Below, in pieces: positions 23,602 to 32,203 of a stretch of DNA of 32,293 nucleotides. A program made the position numbers and the translations under genes. The notes beneath the pieces are model-generated. The model saw only the letters and a list, made by a program, of their open reading frames with translations, was not told where the DNA came from and did no database searches. Source of the stretch: an uncultured Muribaculaceae bacterium (GTDB lineage: Bacteria; Bacteroidota; Bacteroidia; Bacteroidales; Muribaculaceae); assembly GCA_947629175.1 (NCBI GenBank), contig CANRCT010000036.1:1-32293 (forward strand), written 5' to 3'. How positions within the stretch are numbered: position 1 is the stretch's first letter; each line of letters opens with the position of its first letter.

Positions 23602-24872
23602 GAAATCCCTGGGTGATTCTTACGCTTGTCGTTCTTATGTCGGGCCTGACAGGGGTCCTGCTGACGTCGGGAGAATGGCTGTTCGGCTTCATCTCGGCCG
23701 CGTTGCTGGCCTGGTGCCTGAGTCGTGCCGCGGCAGTCATGAGGCGCGAGAAGAGGGCCGTAGGCCTCTTGTTGGAATCGTTGCGTAATGACGACTATTC
23801 CAGACGCCTGACTGACACCGGGGCTGATACGGCCGGAAAGCTCCACGAGATCTCCTCGATATTGAGAAAGATCAGGAAAAACGCTGTGGAAAAAGACCTG
23901 TTGTACGCCACAATCCTCAGACATATTGAGTCGGGAGTGCTTCTTATGGATTCGCGGGGATACGTTCTGATGGCCAACGGAAAATTCCTTGAGCTCCTCG
24001 GCATGGATGTGATTACACATATAGATCGTCTGAGTGAAAGGGCACCTGCGATAGCCGACCGCATAATGGGTCTGGCCTCCGGCGGCGAGTGCCGCACTGA
24101 GGCTGTCGAGGATCCTTGTGGCCACAGGGTGTTTTATATCCATGCCAGTGTCATAGAAGTGGGCGGCAAAAGTCTGAAGGCGGTGGTTATTAATGATATA
24201 AGCCGGGAAATCGAGCGAAACGAGACTGAATCATGGATCAAACTGACTCGCGTGCTCGTGCATGAGATAAACAATTCGCTCACTCCCATAGTATCTATTG
24301 CCGATATGCTTAAAGAAGGGAGTGACTCGGCGGAAGCCGTCAGAGGATTGTCGGCTATAAGCCGTATATGCGGTGACATTAAGGAGTTTGTCGGAGGCGT
24401 AAGATCTTTCTCGCACATTGCCGAACCGAGGATGAGCCTTGTCGAATTGCGTCCGCTTCTGGAGCAGGTGATTCAGTCGTGCCGTGGAGCGGGGAAGGCG
24501 GATATCTGTCTTGAATGCGACAGTGAGCTCATGGCATGGACTGACCCGTCGCTGTTGTCGCGTGCTGTTGGCAATGTGGCCCATAACGCCCTTCAGGCAG
24601 TGGAATCGGTCAGACAGCCCCGGGTGATGATCAAAGCCGAGGCATTGACGGATGATACGGTGGTGATAGAAGTGTCAAACAACGGACCGCATATTCCCGA
24701 GAGTATATCCGGTGATATTTTCGTTCCTTTTTTTACCACTCGTCCCGGCGGACAGGGTATCGGCCTCGCATTGAGCAGGCGTATTATGATCGCTCTTGAA
24801 GGGAATCTGTCGCTTGAGCCTTATTCGTCACCTGATGATGAGTTTACGACCTTCCGCTTTGAGATCCGCTGA
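23598..24872 (+). CDS. Membrane-bound sensor histidine kinase, NtrB/NtrY-like
   Basis: This 424-residue kinase is the evident partner of the preceding response regulator. Two adjacent membrane segments (about 5-23 and 26-44) are separated by only a few residues, so there is almost no periplasmic sensor. A linker, a PAS-like domain (about 103-205), the phosphoacceptor H222 in LVHEINNSLTP, and an ATPase domain with N-box NVAHNALQAV (326-335), NNG at 361-363 in place of the usual DNG of the G1 box, and FVPFFTTRPGGQGIGLALS (375-393) follow. The signal is thus probably sensed in the membrane or cytoplasm. The last 52 bp overlap the 3' end of the convergent glycosyltransferase gene. Confidence 0.92.
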   Translation: MRNPWVILTLVVLMSGLTGVLLTSGEWLFGFISAALLAWCLSRAAAVMRREKRAVGLLLESLRNDDYSRRLTDTGADTAGKLHEISSILRKIRKNAVEKDLLYATILRHIESGVLLMDSRGYVLMANGKFLELLGMDVITHIDRLSERAPAIADRIMGLASGGECRTEAVEDPCGHRVFYIHASVIEVGGKSLKAVVINDISREIERNETESWIKLTRVLVHEINNSLTPIVSIADMLKEGSDSAEAVRGLSAISRICGDIKEFVGGVRSFSHIAEPRMSLVELRPLLEQVIQSCRGAGKADICLECDSELMAWTDPSLLSRAVGNVAHNALQAVESVRQPRVMIKAEALTDDTVVIEVSNNGPHIPESISGDIFVPFFTTRPGGQGIGLALSRRIMIALEGNLSLEPYSSPDDEFTTFRFEIR

Positions 24873-25867
24873 ACGGCTGCATTATATATCGGTACAATAG
24901 GTTTCAGTCGCATAATGGCCATTATCGCCTGATATTTCCATGATGGGCGGCAGGGCAGTTCACGGGCTATCATGTGCAGAGATTCCGTGCGGTCATAGAG
25001 CTGTCCGCGTATGATCTGAGCAGCCAGGAAATCGAGCATGTGTCTGTAATAGCCGCTCATGGTGCTGTCAGTAATGCCGTATTTCTTCTGGATACGTCGG
25101 GTCAGCTTCACAGATCCCGAATAGAAATCAAAAGTCTTGCCGAACGACTCTTCCGAGCTGACCGAAGGGTGGCCTACGCTGTATGACAGGGTAATATCAG
25201 GCAGATATGCTATCTGCATGCTTGCCGCCATGACTGCGATTATCTGAAAATCCTCGCAGGTATACGCCTTATTTCTGAAAAGAAGTTGATCCGCGTCATA
25301 TTCATTCATCATCGCATCGCGCCGCCACAATGCCGTGGAGAGATGTATCATAGGCCGCAGCGACTTGACAAGAAGCGGCCGCAGGAGCGCGCCCTTCTCG
25401 AAGATGGTTTCTTGGGCGGCATTATGTTCATATGGCCATATGCGTCCGGTTATAGAGTCGTAATACTGCCAAGCGGTATGAACCATACCGACATCGCTAT
25501 GCTTCTGCATGAAATCATACTGTTTCTGCAGTTTTAGGGGATCACACCAGCAGTCATCGCCGGCGCAGTCGGCAAGATATATGCCGCGACAACGCAGCAT
25601 TGTATCGAAATAGTTGTCTAATAGGCCTTTGTTCGTGTCATTACAGTGCAGGCGAATAATGTCGGGATGCATTGCTGCATATTTTCGGCAGATCTCTGCC
25701 GTGGCGTCGCTTGAACAGTCCTCACCGATCACGATCTCCATCAGTCCGTCGAACCGTTGTCCAAGAATGGAGTCGAGACAGCGAGCTATCGTTTTATCCT
25801 GATTATAGGTGATGACGATGACAGATATGTCGGGCTGAGATTGCATGTCGGTGGATTTGGATTTCAT
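24821..25867 (-). CDS. Glycosyltransferase family 2
   Basis: This 348-residue GT-A enzyme should transfer a sugar from a nucleotide donor onto an envelope glycan; the acceptor is unknown. It shows the family start ISVIVITYNQDKTIARCLDSI, GEDCSSDATAEI for nucleotide binding, and the acidic metal-binding segment DCAGDDCWCDP. The C-terminal third is basic with no clear membrane span. The frame is open to 25930, but the Met at 25867 precedes the fold directly; 25846 is an alternative. It stands alone, not in a polysaccharide locus. Its coding end overlaps the kinase gene by 52 bp. A minus-strand TATATTTG (25894-25901) upstream may be its -7 element, but no good -33 element is seen. Confidence 0.88.
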   Translation of the reverse strand: MKSKSTDMQSQPDISVIVITYNQDKTIARCLDSILGQRFDGLMEIVIGEDCSSDATAEICRKYAAMHPDIIRLHCNDTNKGLLDNYFDTMLRCRGIYLADCAGDDCWCDPLKLQKQYDFMQKHSDVGMVHTAWQYYDSITGRIWPYEHNAAQETIFEKGALLRPLLVKSLRPMIHLSTALWRRDAMMNEYDADQLLFRNKAYTCEDFQIIAVMAASMQIAYLPDITLSYSVGHPSVSSEESFGKTFDFYSGSVKLTRRIQKKYGITDSTMSGYYRHMLDFLAAQIIRGQLYDRTESLHMIARELPCRPSWKYQAIMAIMRLKPIVPIYNAAVQRISKRKVVNSSSGDE

Positions 25868-26003
25868 GTCCAGGTAAATATGGCTTCTCCTTGCAAATAT
25901 AGTGTCTTTTTTTCTTAATGAAAAATTCATGACATTCTGCCTGAGATTGACGGCTGATGATCGGCAGGGGCAGTATTCATCTTATTATACCGCTTCAATT
26001 TTA

Positions 26004-26019
26004 CATAATCATGATTATG
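26004..26019. promoter_or_regulatory. Perfect 16-bp palindrome
   Basis: CATAATCATGATTATG is its own reverse complement over 16 bp. It sits 137 bp upstream of the glycosyltransferase start and 218 bp upstream of the efflux operon. It could be a dimer-binding site for either, but nothing shows which. Confidence 0.45.
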
Positions 26020-26143
26020 GGCAAATTGTGGGCAGGATCAAAAAAGAGGTGAGAATTGCTTGATTTAGCGAGGATTATCAAAGCTGATGTCTGCTTTATC
26101 TGATGCGCCGTTCTTGCGGTCATCTTTATAAGATGATTGATTA

Positions 26144-26177
26144 AGATTATTGATTATGTCAGTTAGTTCAATAATCT
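26144..26177. promoter_or_regulatory. Perfect 10-bp inverted repeat, candidate operator
   Basis: AGATTATTGA (26144-26153) and TCAATAATCT (26168-26177) are exact complements separated by 14 bp. The right arm ends 6 bp before the -33 element of the metal-efflux promoter, so a protein bound here could contact RNA polymerase. No regulator gene is adjacent in the window. Confidence 0.55.
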
Positions 26178-26183
26178 ATAGTT

Positions 26184-26213
26184 TTGATATTTACGACACT
26201 TTTTTTATCTTTG
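26184..26213 (+). promoter_or_regulatory. Promoter of the metal-efflux operon
   Basis: TTG (26184-26186), a 19-bp spacer and TATCTTTG (26206-26213) match the Bacteroidota consensus well. Transcription should begin near 26219, about 18 nt before the first gene. Confidence 0.7.
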
Positions 26214-26236
26214 CAGAACAATTGTACAGATAAAGA

Positions 26237-26659
26237 ATGTTGTCAGCAGTATCCTCCATAACCAAAATGATTATCAGTTCGGATCTGCGTCGCTCTGCCG
26301 TGTGGATCGTTTCGGGCATACTGATGATATGTGGCTGCCTGCAGTTTCATCACCATGACGACTGCGGACATGTGTGCATGCACATTGTCTGTTCAGCTGA
26401 TGGAAATCAGGATGATAACCATGATCAGACATCAGAACCCGACAATTGTTCGCTTCATTTGCCATCGGTCGTCTATCAGAAACGCATAGATAGCACTCTG
26501 GCGGCTTATGTCGGCATTATAGCCGGTTTTCTTGTTCCGGAGGTACGTTTGCCGCTGCCGGCTCTGACGTATCTTCGTTTGTCGTGGAGGCCGTCAGGTA
26601 CGCTATGTTGCGATAAAATCATTCAGAATATTAGCTTTAGAGCGCCTCCTTGCGCTTGA
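26237..26659 (+). CDS. Small His/Cys-rich membrane-anchored protein of the metal-efflux operon
   Basis: This 140-residue protein of unknown function has one strong hydrophobic segment (about 21-36), then a metal-ligand-rich stretch HHHDDCGHVCMH (38-49), more His, Asp and Cys to residue 74, a second weaker hydrophobic part (about 88-104), a CC pair (124-125) and the ending FRAPPCA. I recall similar small proteins, with His/Cys clusters and RAPP-like endings, ahead of RND metal pumps in Bacteroidota, possibly the DUF6769 group; that identification is from memory. It is the first gene after a clear promoter and 55 bp upstream of the adaptor gene. A periplasmic metal-binding or sensing role is inference. 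The start could also be the Met at residue 11. Confidence 0.75.
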   Translation: MLSAVSSITKMIISSDLRRSAVWIVSGILMICGCLQFHHHDDCGHVCMHIVCSADGNQDDNHDQTSEPDNCSLHLPSVVYQKRIDSTLAAYVGIIAGFLVPEVRLPLPALTYLRLSWRPSGTLCCDKIIQNISFRAPPCA

Positions 26660-26714
26660 GTGTGTCATAATCTTTGTGATGTGTAAAATCTGTTAAGCTA
26701 ATAACTGGTCCGAT

Positions 26715-27848
26715 ATGAATTTTCGTAAATATAATATAGTAATACCCTGCCTGACAGCTATTGTAGTGGCTTCATGCGGGGATAAAAAGCACTCTGAATC
26801 AGAGAATGGGTCTCATGCTGACGAAGAGCATGCCGATGAAATAGTGATCCATCCTGAAGAAGCCGAAAAATTCGGCATCAAAACAACTACAATCAATCCG
26901 TCGGCGTTTCACAACGTCATCCCCGCCAGCGGTTCGGTCGATTATTCTCCTGAAAGTAGCGTGACTATAGGGAGTCCGGTTGCCGGACGTCTGGAACTGG
27001 CTACTGGATTATCCGTAGGATCATCAGTCAGAGCCGGTCAGACAATAGCCGACATACGCGCCGACGGTATCAGCGGCGGCAATGTGGATGCAGCCGCCAA
27101 GGCACGTCTTGATGCTGCCAAGCGTGAGCTTGACCGTATCACTCCCCTGCATGCCGACGGCATTGTCACCACCCGCGATCTGAATGCGGCGCGTCAGGCC
27201 TACCTGGAAGCTAAGGCCGCCTATTCGCCCGCTGCGGCTTCCGGCCGTGTATCATCTCCGATCGCCGGAGTGATCGCTGCCCTGCCGGCGGCCAACAACG
27301 AGATAGTATCTGTGGGGACCCCGATAGCCACAGTGGTCAGGCGGGGACGTCTGACATTGCGCGCGGATGTCCCGGAAAAGTACTACTCTGAATTGTCAGG
27401 AGTTACTTCATGCCACATTCTTACTCCCGGCACCGACCGATGGATCTATCTTGATGAGCTCGACGGCCGCAAGGAAGGGATCGTATCGGGCAGTCAGAGT
27501 GACGGGCGTCAGGGATATGTCACTGTGATATTCTCGTTCGTCAATGACGGTTCGGTCAGCCCCGGTTCATTTGCCGAGGTCAATCTGCTGTCAGGCACAA
27601 GAGAGGGCGTCATCGCCGTGCCTGCCGGAGCTATCACCGAACAGCAGGGGCAGACGTTTGTATATAAGCGTCTGGATGAGCATGGTTATGAAAAAGTGCC
27701 GGTAGTATGCGGCCTGACCGACGGAAAGCTTACAGAGATAAAAAGCGGACTTCAGCCTGGCGATGAAGTGGTGTCTGAAGGCACTGTATTCGTAAAACTG
27801 GCGGAAACGAAGGGAAATGCTCCAGAAGGGCACTCGCATAACCATTAA
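26715..27848 (+). CDS. RND efflux periplasmic adaptor lipoprotein, CusB/CzcB type
   Basis: This membrane-fusion protein bridges the inner-membrane RND pump and the outer-membrane channel. The 377-residue precursor has a lipoprotein signal with VAS-C (lipidated C21), then a His/Asp/Glu-rich segment (26-49) likely to bind metal. It continues with a barrel-sandwich hybrid (about 65-100 and 185-215) split by a short helical hairpin (about 120-175), a beta-barrel and a membrane-proximal domain to about 365, and a second His cluster ending in GHSHNH. Two terminal His-rich tails favour a divalent metal substrate. The pump gene starts 12 bp downstream. Confidence 0.92.
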   Translation: MNFRKYNIVIPCLTAIVVASCGDKKHSESENGSHADEEHADEIVIHPEEAEKFGIKTTTINPSAFHNVIPASGSVDYSPESSVTIGSPVAGRLELATGLSVGSSVRAGQTIADIRADGISGGNVDAAAKARLDAAKRELDRITPLHADGIVTTRDLNAARQAYLEAKAAYSPAAASGRVSSPIAGVIAALPAANNEIVSVGTPIATVVRRGRLTLRADVPEKYYSELSGVTSCHILTPGTDRWIYLDELDGRKEGIVSGSQSDGRQGYVTVIFSFVNDGSVSPGSFAEVNLLSGTREGVIAVPAGAITEQQGQTFVYKRLDEHGYEKVPVVCGLTDGKLTEIKSGLQPGDEVVSEGTVFVKLAETKGNAPEGHSHNH

Positions 27849-27860
27849 TTCGATCGCGAA

Positions 27861-30800
27861 ATGCTCAACAGGATATTAAAAATATCTCTCTCCAACAGGG
27901 CAGTCACCCTCATAATAGCCGGGCTGCTTCTGATATGGGGATGCATCACAATGCTCCGCACGGATGTAGACATCTTCCCCGATCTAAACGCTCCGACCGT
28001 GGTGGTGATGACCGAGGCGCCCGGGATGGCACCGGAGGAAGTGGAAAAAACCGTCACATTCCCTATAGAGACTGCGCTTAACGGCGCTACCGGTGTACGA
28101 CGCGTCAGATCTTCGTCATCTACAGGTTTCTCGATTGTATGGGTGGAGTTTGACTGGGATTCCGACGTATACAAATGCCGGCAGACTGTCGGGGAAAAAC
28201 TTTCGGCAGTCGCATCTCAACTCCCCTCCTCTGTCGGCGCCCCGACACTTGGCCCGCAGTCGTCGATTCTGGGTGAAATGCTTATAATCGGGCTTACGAG
28301 CGATTCTACTTCGATGATGCAGCTGCGGTCGATCGCCGACCGCATTATCACTCCCCGTCTGCTTTCGTTGCAGGGCGTGTCGCAGGTATCAGTCATAGGC
28401 GGCGATGTCAAGGAATACCAGATATTGCTGTCGCCTGAGAGGATGCGTCATCACGGTGTCAGTCTTGACAATGTGATGGAGGCCGTGGAATCATTCAACG
28501 ACAATGCCTCCGGCGGCATACTTTATGATTATGGCAACGAGTATCTGATCAAGGGTGATATCACTTCAGTCAAAGCCGACGAGATGGGGCTGACTGCTGT
28601 GGCTACGGCCTCCGGGCGGCATGTGACCCTGGCTGATATTGCCGAGGTAAAACTCGGGCCGCAGACGCCGAGACTCGGAGCCGCTTCGGTAAAAGCTGAG
28701 CCTGCGGTGCTGATTACAGTGACCAAGCAGCCTCATCAGGGGTCAAATGATCTGACGCGCAATATACTTGCCGACCTTGACGAGATTGCATTGACTCTAC
28801 CTTCCGACATACATATTTCGACGGATATTTTCAGGCAGAGCGACTTTATCGACGCATCGATATCCAATCTTCAGACATCGCTGTTCGAGGGAGCTATATT
28901 CGTCATCGTGGTGCTGTTTTTCTTCCTGATGAACATTCGCACCACGCTCATATCGCTTGTGGCGCTCCCTCTTTCGATAATAGTGACGCTTCTTATCCTT
29001 GGCAAATTCGGTTTCACCATCAACACCATGAGTCTGGGCGGTATCGCCATAGCCATCGGATCGCTTGTTGACGATGCCATAGTCGACGTAGAAAATGTCT
29101 ACAGGAGGCTCAAGGAGAATCACCGTCTACCGTCGGCAGAAAGATTATCGGTCGTCAGGGTCGTATTCGATGCTTCACGTGAAGTCCGCCTTCCGATTCT
29201 CAACTCATCGCTCATAATCATAGCAAGCTTTCTGCCTCTGTTTTTCCTTTCAGGAATAGAGGGACGCCTGCTCAAACCTCTCGGCATATCTTTCATTGTG
29301 GCCCTGACCGCTTCGACTGTAGTGGCCCTGACGGTGACCCCCGTGCTGTGCAGCTATCTTCTTGGATCAGACAAGGCCGCTAAGGCGCTTGACAGCGAAC
29401 CGTGGCTGACCCGTAAAATGCGCGGCGCTTACCGACGCATGCTCGACTGGTCGTTCAGAAACAAGAGGCCGGTATTGCTCACTACTGCCCTGCTTTTCGC
29501 AGTGGCTCTCGGGTTATTCTTCACTCTCGGCCGCAGTTTCCTTCCGCCCTTCAATGAAGGATCACTCACCATCAATATAAGCGCACTGCCGGGAATATCG
29601 CTTGAGGAGAGCGACAAAGTCGGACGGGAAGCTGAGCGCATCATTCTGGAAACGCCCGAAATTATCACTACGGCCCGCAAGACCGGCCGTGCCGAGCTCG
29701 ACGAGCATTCGTTCGGTGCCAATGTGTCGGAAATCGAGGCGCCATACCGGCTCGACGGGCGTTCGCGCCGGGATATGGTCAGCGAGCTACGCGCCAATCT
29801 GTCGGCTTTGCCCGGAGTCAACATAGAGATCGGTCAGCCGATAAGCCACCGTATAGATGCGATGCTTTCAGGCACGGAGGCTCAGATAGCCATAAAGATC
29901 TTCGGCGATAATCTTGAGACACTGCATCGCATTGCCCTGGAGGTGGGCTCCGATATAAAGAAGATCCCCGGAGTGGTGGATGTCAATGTCGAACAGTCGA
30001 CGGGCCGCCCCCAGATAGATATCCGTCCGAAGCGTGTCATGATGGCAAAATACGGTGTCACGAATGCCGCTCTTGCCCGTGCGATCAATGTGATGATAGC
30101 TGGTCAGCCCGTATCGCAGGTTTATGAAGGCAATATGCCGTATGATGTTACGGTCAAGGCTTCCGACAGATCTCGGTCGAGCATCAGCAACATGTCGGAA
30201 ATCACCGTGGAGAGCGATCAGGGGCCTATACCGCTCAGCTATGTGGCCGACATCGTGTCGACGACCGGTCCGAATACGGTCAATCGCGAGAATGTAAGCC
30301 GCCGGACGGTTGTATCGGCTAATGTAGATGGTCGTGATCTCCGGAGCGTCATCAATGAGATAAAGCAGACACTGGGCAAGGACATAGAGCTACCCGAAGG
30401 CTACCATATAGCTTATGGCGGACAGTTTGAAAGCGAAGCGTCGGCTTCGCGGACATTGATGCTCGCGTCGGCAGCTGCCCTGCTTGTGATATTTCTACTG
30501 TTGTATCAGGAATACAAGAATTTCAAGCAGCCTCTCATCATACTGATAAATATGCCTCTGGCAATGATAGGCGGCATACTGATACTCCGCCTGACTTCAG
30601 GCGAGCTGAACATCCCTGCCATTATCGGTTTTATAGCTTTGCTGGGTATCGCCACCCGCAACGGGATGCTGCTTATTTCTCGTTACAATGCTCTTAAAGC
30701 TAATGGTGAGGGACTTATCCAACGGATATATCATGGTTCGGTCGATCGTCTTAACCCGATAATAATGACAGCCCTGACTTCTGCGCTCGCACTGATTCCG

Positions 30801-30950
30801 CTGGCAGTCAGAGGATCCGAACCCGGCAATGAGATACAGTCGCCTATGGCTGTGGTCATTCTGGGAGGATTGCTGACATCGACAGTGCTGAATCTCATTG
30901 TTGTGCCAATAATTTATAGTATATCAGAAACATACAAAAACGACAAATGA
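27861..30950 (+). CDS. Heavy-metal efflux RND pump, CzcA/CusA family
   Basis: This 1029-residue inner-membrane antiporter exports metal cations using the proton gradient. It has the RND layout: a first membrane helix (about 14-31), a periplasmic porter domain, a membrane bundle starting near 340, and a repeat of this pattern in the second half. The heavy-metal family opening TDVDIFPDLNAPTV (34-47) and the TM4 proton-relay segment with D404, D405, D409 and E411 (SLVDDAIVDVENVYRRL) are clear. The pair DD differs from the single-Asp form I recall for CusA and resembles divalent-cation pumps, but the metal (Zn, Co, Cd, Ni, Cu) cannot be fixed by eye. Its stop overlaps the next start by four bases (ATGA). 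Confidence 0.95.
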   Translation: MLNRILKISLSNRAVTLIIAGLLLIWGCITMLRTDVDIFPDLNAPTVVVMTEAPGMAPEEVEKTVTFPIETALNGATGVRRVRSSSSTGFSIVWVEFDWDSDVYKCRQTVGEKLSAVASQLPSSVGAPTLGPQSSILGEMLIIGLTSDSTSMMQLRSIADRIITPRLLSLQGVSQVSVIGGDVKEYQILLSPERMRHHGVSLDNVMEAVESFNDNASGGILYDYGNEYLIKGDITSVKADEMGLTAVATASGRHVTLADIAEVKLGPQTPRLGAASVKAEPAVLITVTKQPHQGSNDLTRNILADLDEIALTLPSDIHISTDIFRQSDFIDASISNLQTSLFEGAIFVIVVLFFFLMNIRTTLISLVALPLSIIVTLLILGKFGFTINTMSLGGIAIAIGSLVDDAIVDVENVYRRLKENHRLPSAERLSVVRVVFDASREVRLPILNSSLIIIASFLPLFFLSGIEGRLLKPLGISFIVALTASTVVALTVTPVLCSYLLGSDKAAKALDSEPWLTRKMRGAYRRMLDWSFRNKRPVLLTTALLFAVALGLFFTLGRSFLPPFNEGSLTINISALPGISLEESDKVGREAERIILETPEIITTARKTGRAELDEHSFGANVSEIEAPYRLDGRSRRDMVSELRANLSALPGVNIEIGQPISHRIDAMLSGTEAQIAIKIFGDNLETLHRIALEVGSDIKKIPGVVDVNVEQSTGRPQIDIRPKRVMMAKYGVTNAALARAINVMIAGQPVSQVYEGNMPYDVTVKASDRSRSSISNMSEITVESDQGPIPLSYVADIVSTTGPNTVNRENVSRRTVVSANVDGRDLRSVINEIKQTLGKDIELPEGYHIAYGGQFESEASASRTLMLASAAALLVIFLLLYQEYKNFKQPLIILINMPLAMIGGILILRLTSGELNIPAIIGFIALLGIATRNGMLLISRYNALKANGEGLIQRIYHGSVDRLNPIIMTALTSALALIPLAVRGSEPGNEIQSPMAVVILGGLLTSTVLNLIVVPIIYSISETYKNDK

Positions 30951-32137
30951 AATCTAAAGCATTGTTCCTGGCCATCCTTGTGCCGGCTATGGTGTCGGCA
31001 CAGAACGCTTTCGACTTTAATCGGGCGGCGTATGCGATGGCGGCGGGAAGCTATGTTCTCGCATCCGATTCGCTGTCGCTTGCGGCCGGTATCGAGGAAC
31101 TGAAAGGAGCCAATAATCTGCAGGATCCGGAGATCGAATTCGGCTATCTCTGGGGAGAAAAGCAGACAGGCAACAAATGGAACGTCAGCGTAAGTCAGGG
31201 ATTTGACTGGCCGGGTGCTTATTCTGCCAGAGCCAAGGGTATCCGGGCTGCCGAACAGGTCATCGGTCTGACACGGCAGGCCAACTTGTTGGCAAGGATG
31301 CTCGAAATAAAGCTGGCCATGATAGATGTGGTCTATTCCTCAAAGAGTCTTAAGCTTACCCAAGAGATGACCGACACGATCGCTCTCATGTGTGAGGCAG
31401 CACACAAGGCTTTGGAAAAAGGAGAGCTGACACGTCTTGACATGAACAAGATGGAGATCGTGCATATAGGCATGGAGGAGGAGTTAAGGGCGGCTTTGAC
31501 AGATTATGATGACAAAGTGGCGACTCTCACTGTGCTTAACAACGGTAAGGACTGTTCGTCACTCATTGAACAGCTGACAAGCTATCCGGAGGAGATGATC
31601 CTGCCCCTCGACACATATCTCAGTCAGTTGTCGGAAAAGGATCCTTCGATAAAGGCCCGGCTGATGCAGGTGGATGCCGATGAGAAGATGATCAAGGCAC
31701 AGCAGATGATGTCATATCCCGCTTTCTCTCTCGGTTACGCTTATGAGAACGAGGGCGAGGAACGCTGGCATGGCGTAACGGTAGGTCTTACTTTGCCGCT
31801 TTTTTCCAACAGGCACGTGACGACCAAAAACCGTCTGGCGGCAATGCAAAGCCGGCTTCAAGCCGAAAATGCAGGCAATGAGGCCAGGGTCAGGATTGCC
31901 AACGACCGACGCAAGGCTATAGACCTGTATGAGGATTTTACCAAGTATGACAAGGTGATCAACGGCGACGACAACATAGAATTGCTTAAGAAGGCTTATC
32001 GCGGAGGTCAGATGACTTTTATCGATTATCTTACGGAGGTGAACTTTTTCCTTGATGCCCGCCGGACTTTCCTGCAGACGGAATATCTCTATCATCTCGC
32101 GCTGGCACGCCTCAACCGTTACTCCATGACCATGTAG
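30947..32137 (+). CDS. TolC-family outer-membrane channel of the metal pump, CzcC/CusC type
   Basis: This outer-membrane efflux protein completes the tripartite pump. The 396-residue precursor has a signal peptide (about 1-19, ending MVSAQ) and two repeats of long amphipathic helices, including SQGFDWPGAYSARAKG in the first half and VGLTLPLFSNRH in the second, both typical of CzcC-like proteins. No lipobox is present. It is short for the family (usually about 410-450), but N- and C-terminal features are present, so truncation is unlikely. The start overlaps the pump stop by four bases, indicating coupling. A large hairpin follows. Confidence 0.92.
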   Translation: MKSKALFLAILVPAMVSAQNAFDFNRAAYAMAAGSYVLASDSLSLAAGIEELKGANNLQDPEIEFGYLWGEKQTGNKWNVSVSQGFDWPGAYSARAKGIRAAEQVIGLTRQANLLARMLEIKLAMIDVVYSSKSLKLTQEMTDTIALMCEAAHKALEKGELTRLDMNKMEIVHIGMEEELRAALTDYDDKVATLTVLNNGKDCSSLIEQLTSYPEEMILPLDTYLSQLSEKDPSIKARLMQVDADEKMIKAQQMMSYPAFSLGYAYENEGEERWHGVTVGLTLPLFSNRHVTTKNRLAAMQSRLQAENAGNEARVRIANDRRKAIDLYEDFTKYDKVINGDDNIELLKKAYRGGQMTFIDYLTEVNFFLDARRTFLQTEYLYHLALARLNRYSMTM

Positions 32138-32162
32138 CGGCAAGTGGCCGGATAAACATTTA

Positions 32163-32203
32163 AGCGGGGCGCACGATGTCATTATCCCATCGTGCGCCCC
32201 GCT
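32163..32203. terminator. Perfect 16-bp stem-loop after the efflux operon
   Basis: AGCGGGGCGCACGATG (32163-32178) and CATCGTGCGCCCCGCT (32188-32203) pair perfectly around a 9-nt loop. No T run follows on the plus strand, so it may act as a stabilising 3'-end structure or a terminator without a U tract. Confidence 0.6.

Larger units (their letters stand above)
25868..26236. other. Intergenic region between the glycosyltransferase and metal-efflux genes
   Basis: No gene is visible in these 369 bases. It contains a possible minus-strand -7 element for the glycosyltransferase (25894-25901), a 16-bp perfect palindrome (26004-26019), a 10-bp inverted repeat (26144-26177) and the efflux operon promoter (26184-26213). 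The rest is AT-rich sequence without recognisable features. Confidence 0.7.
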
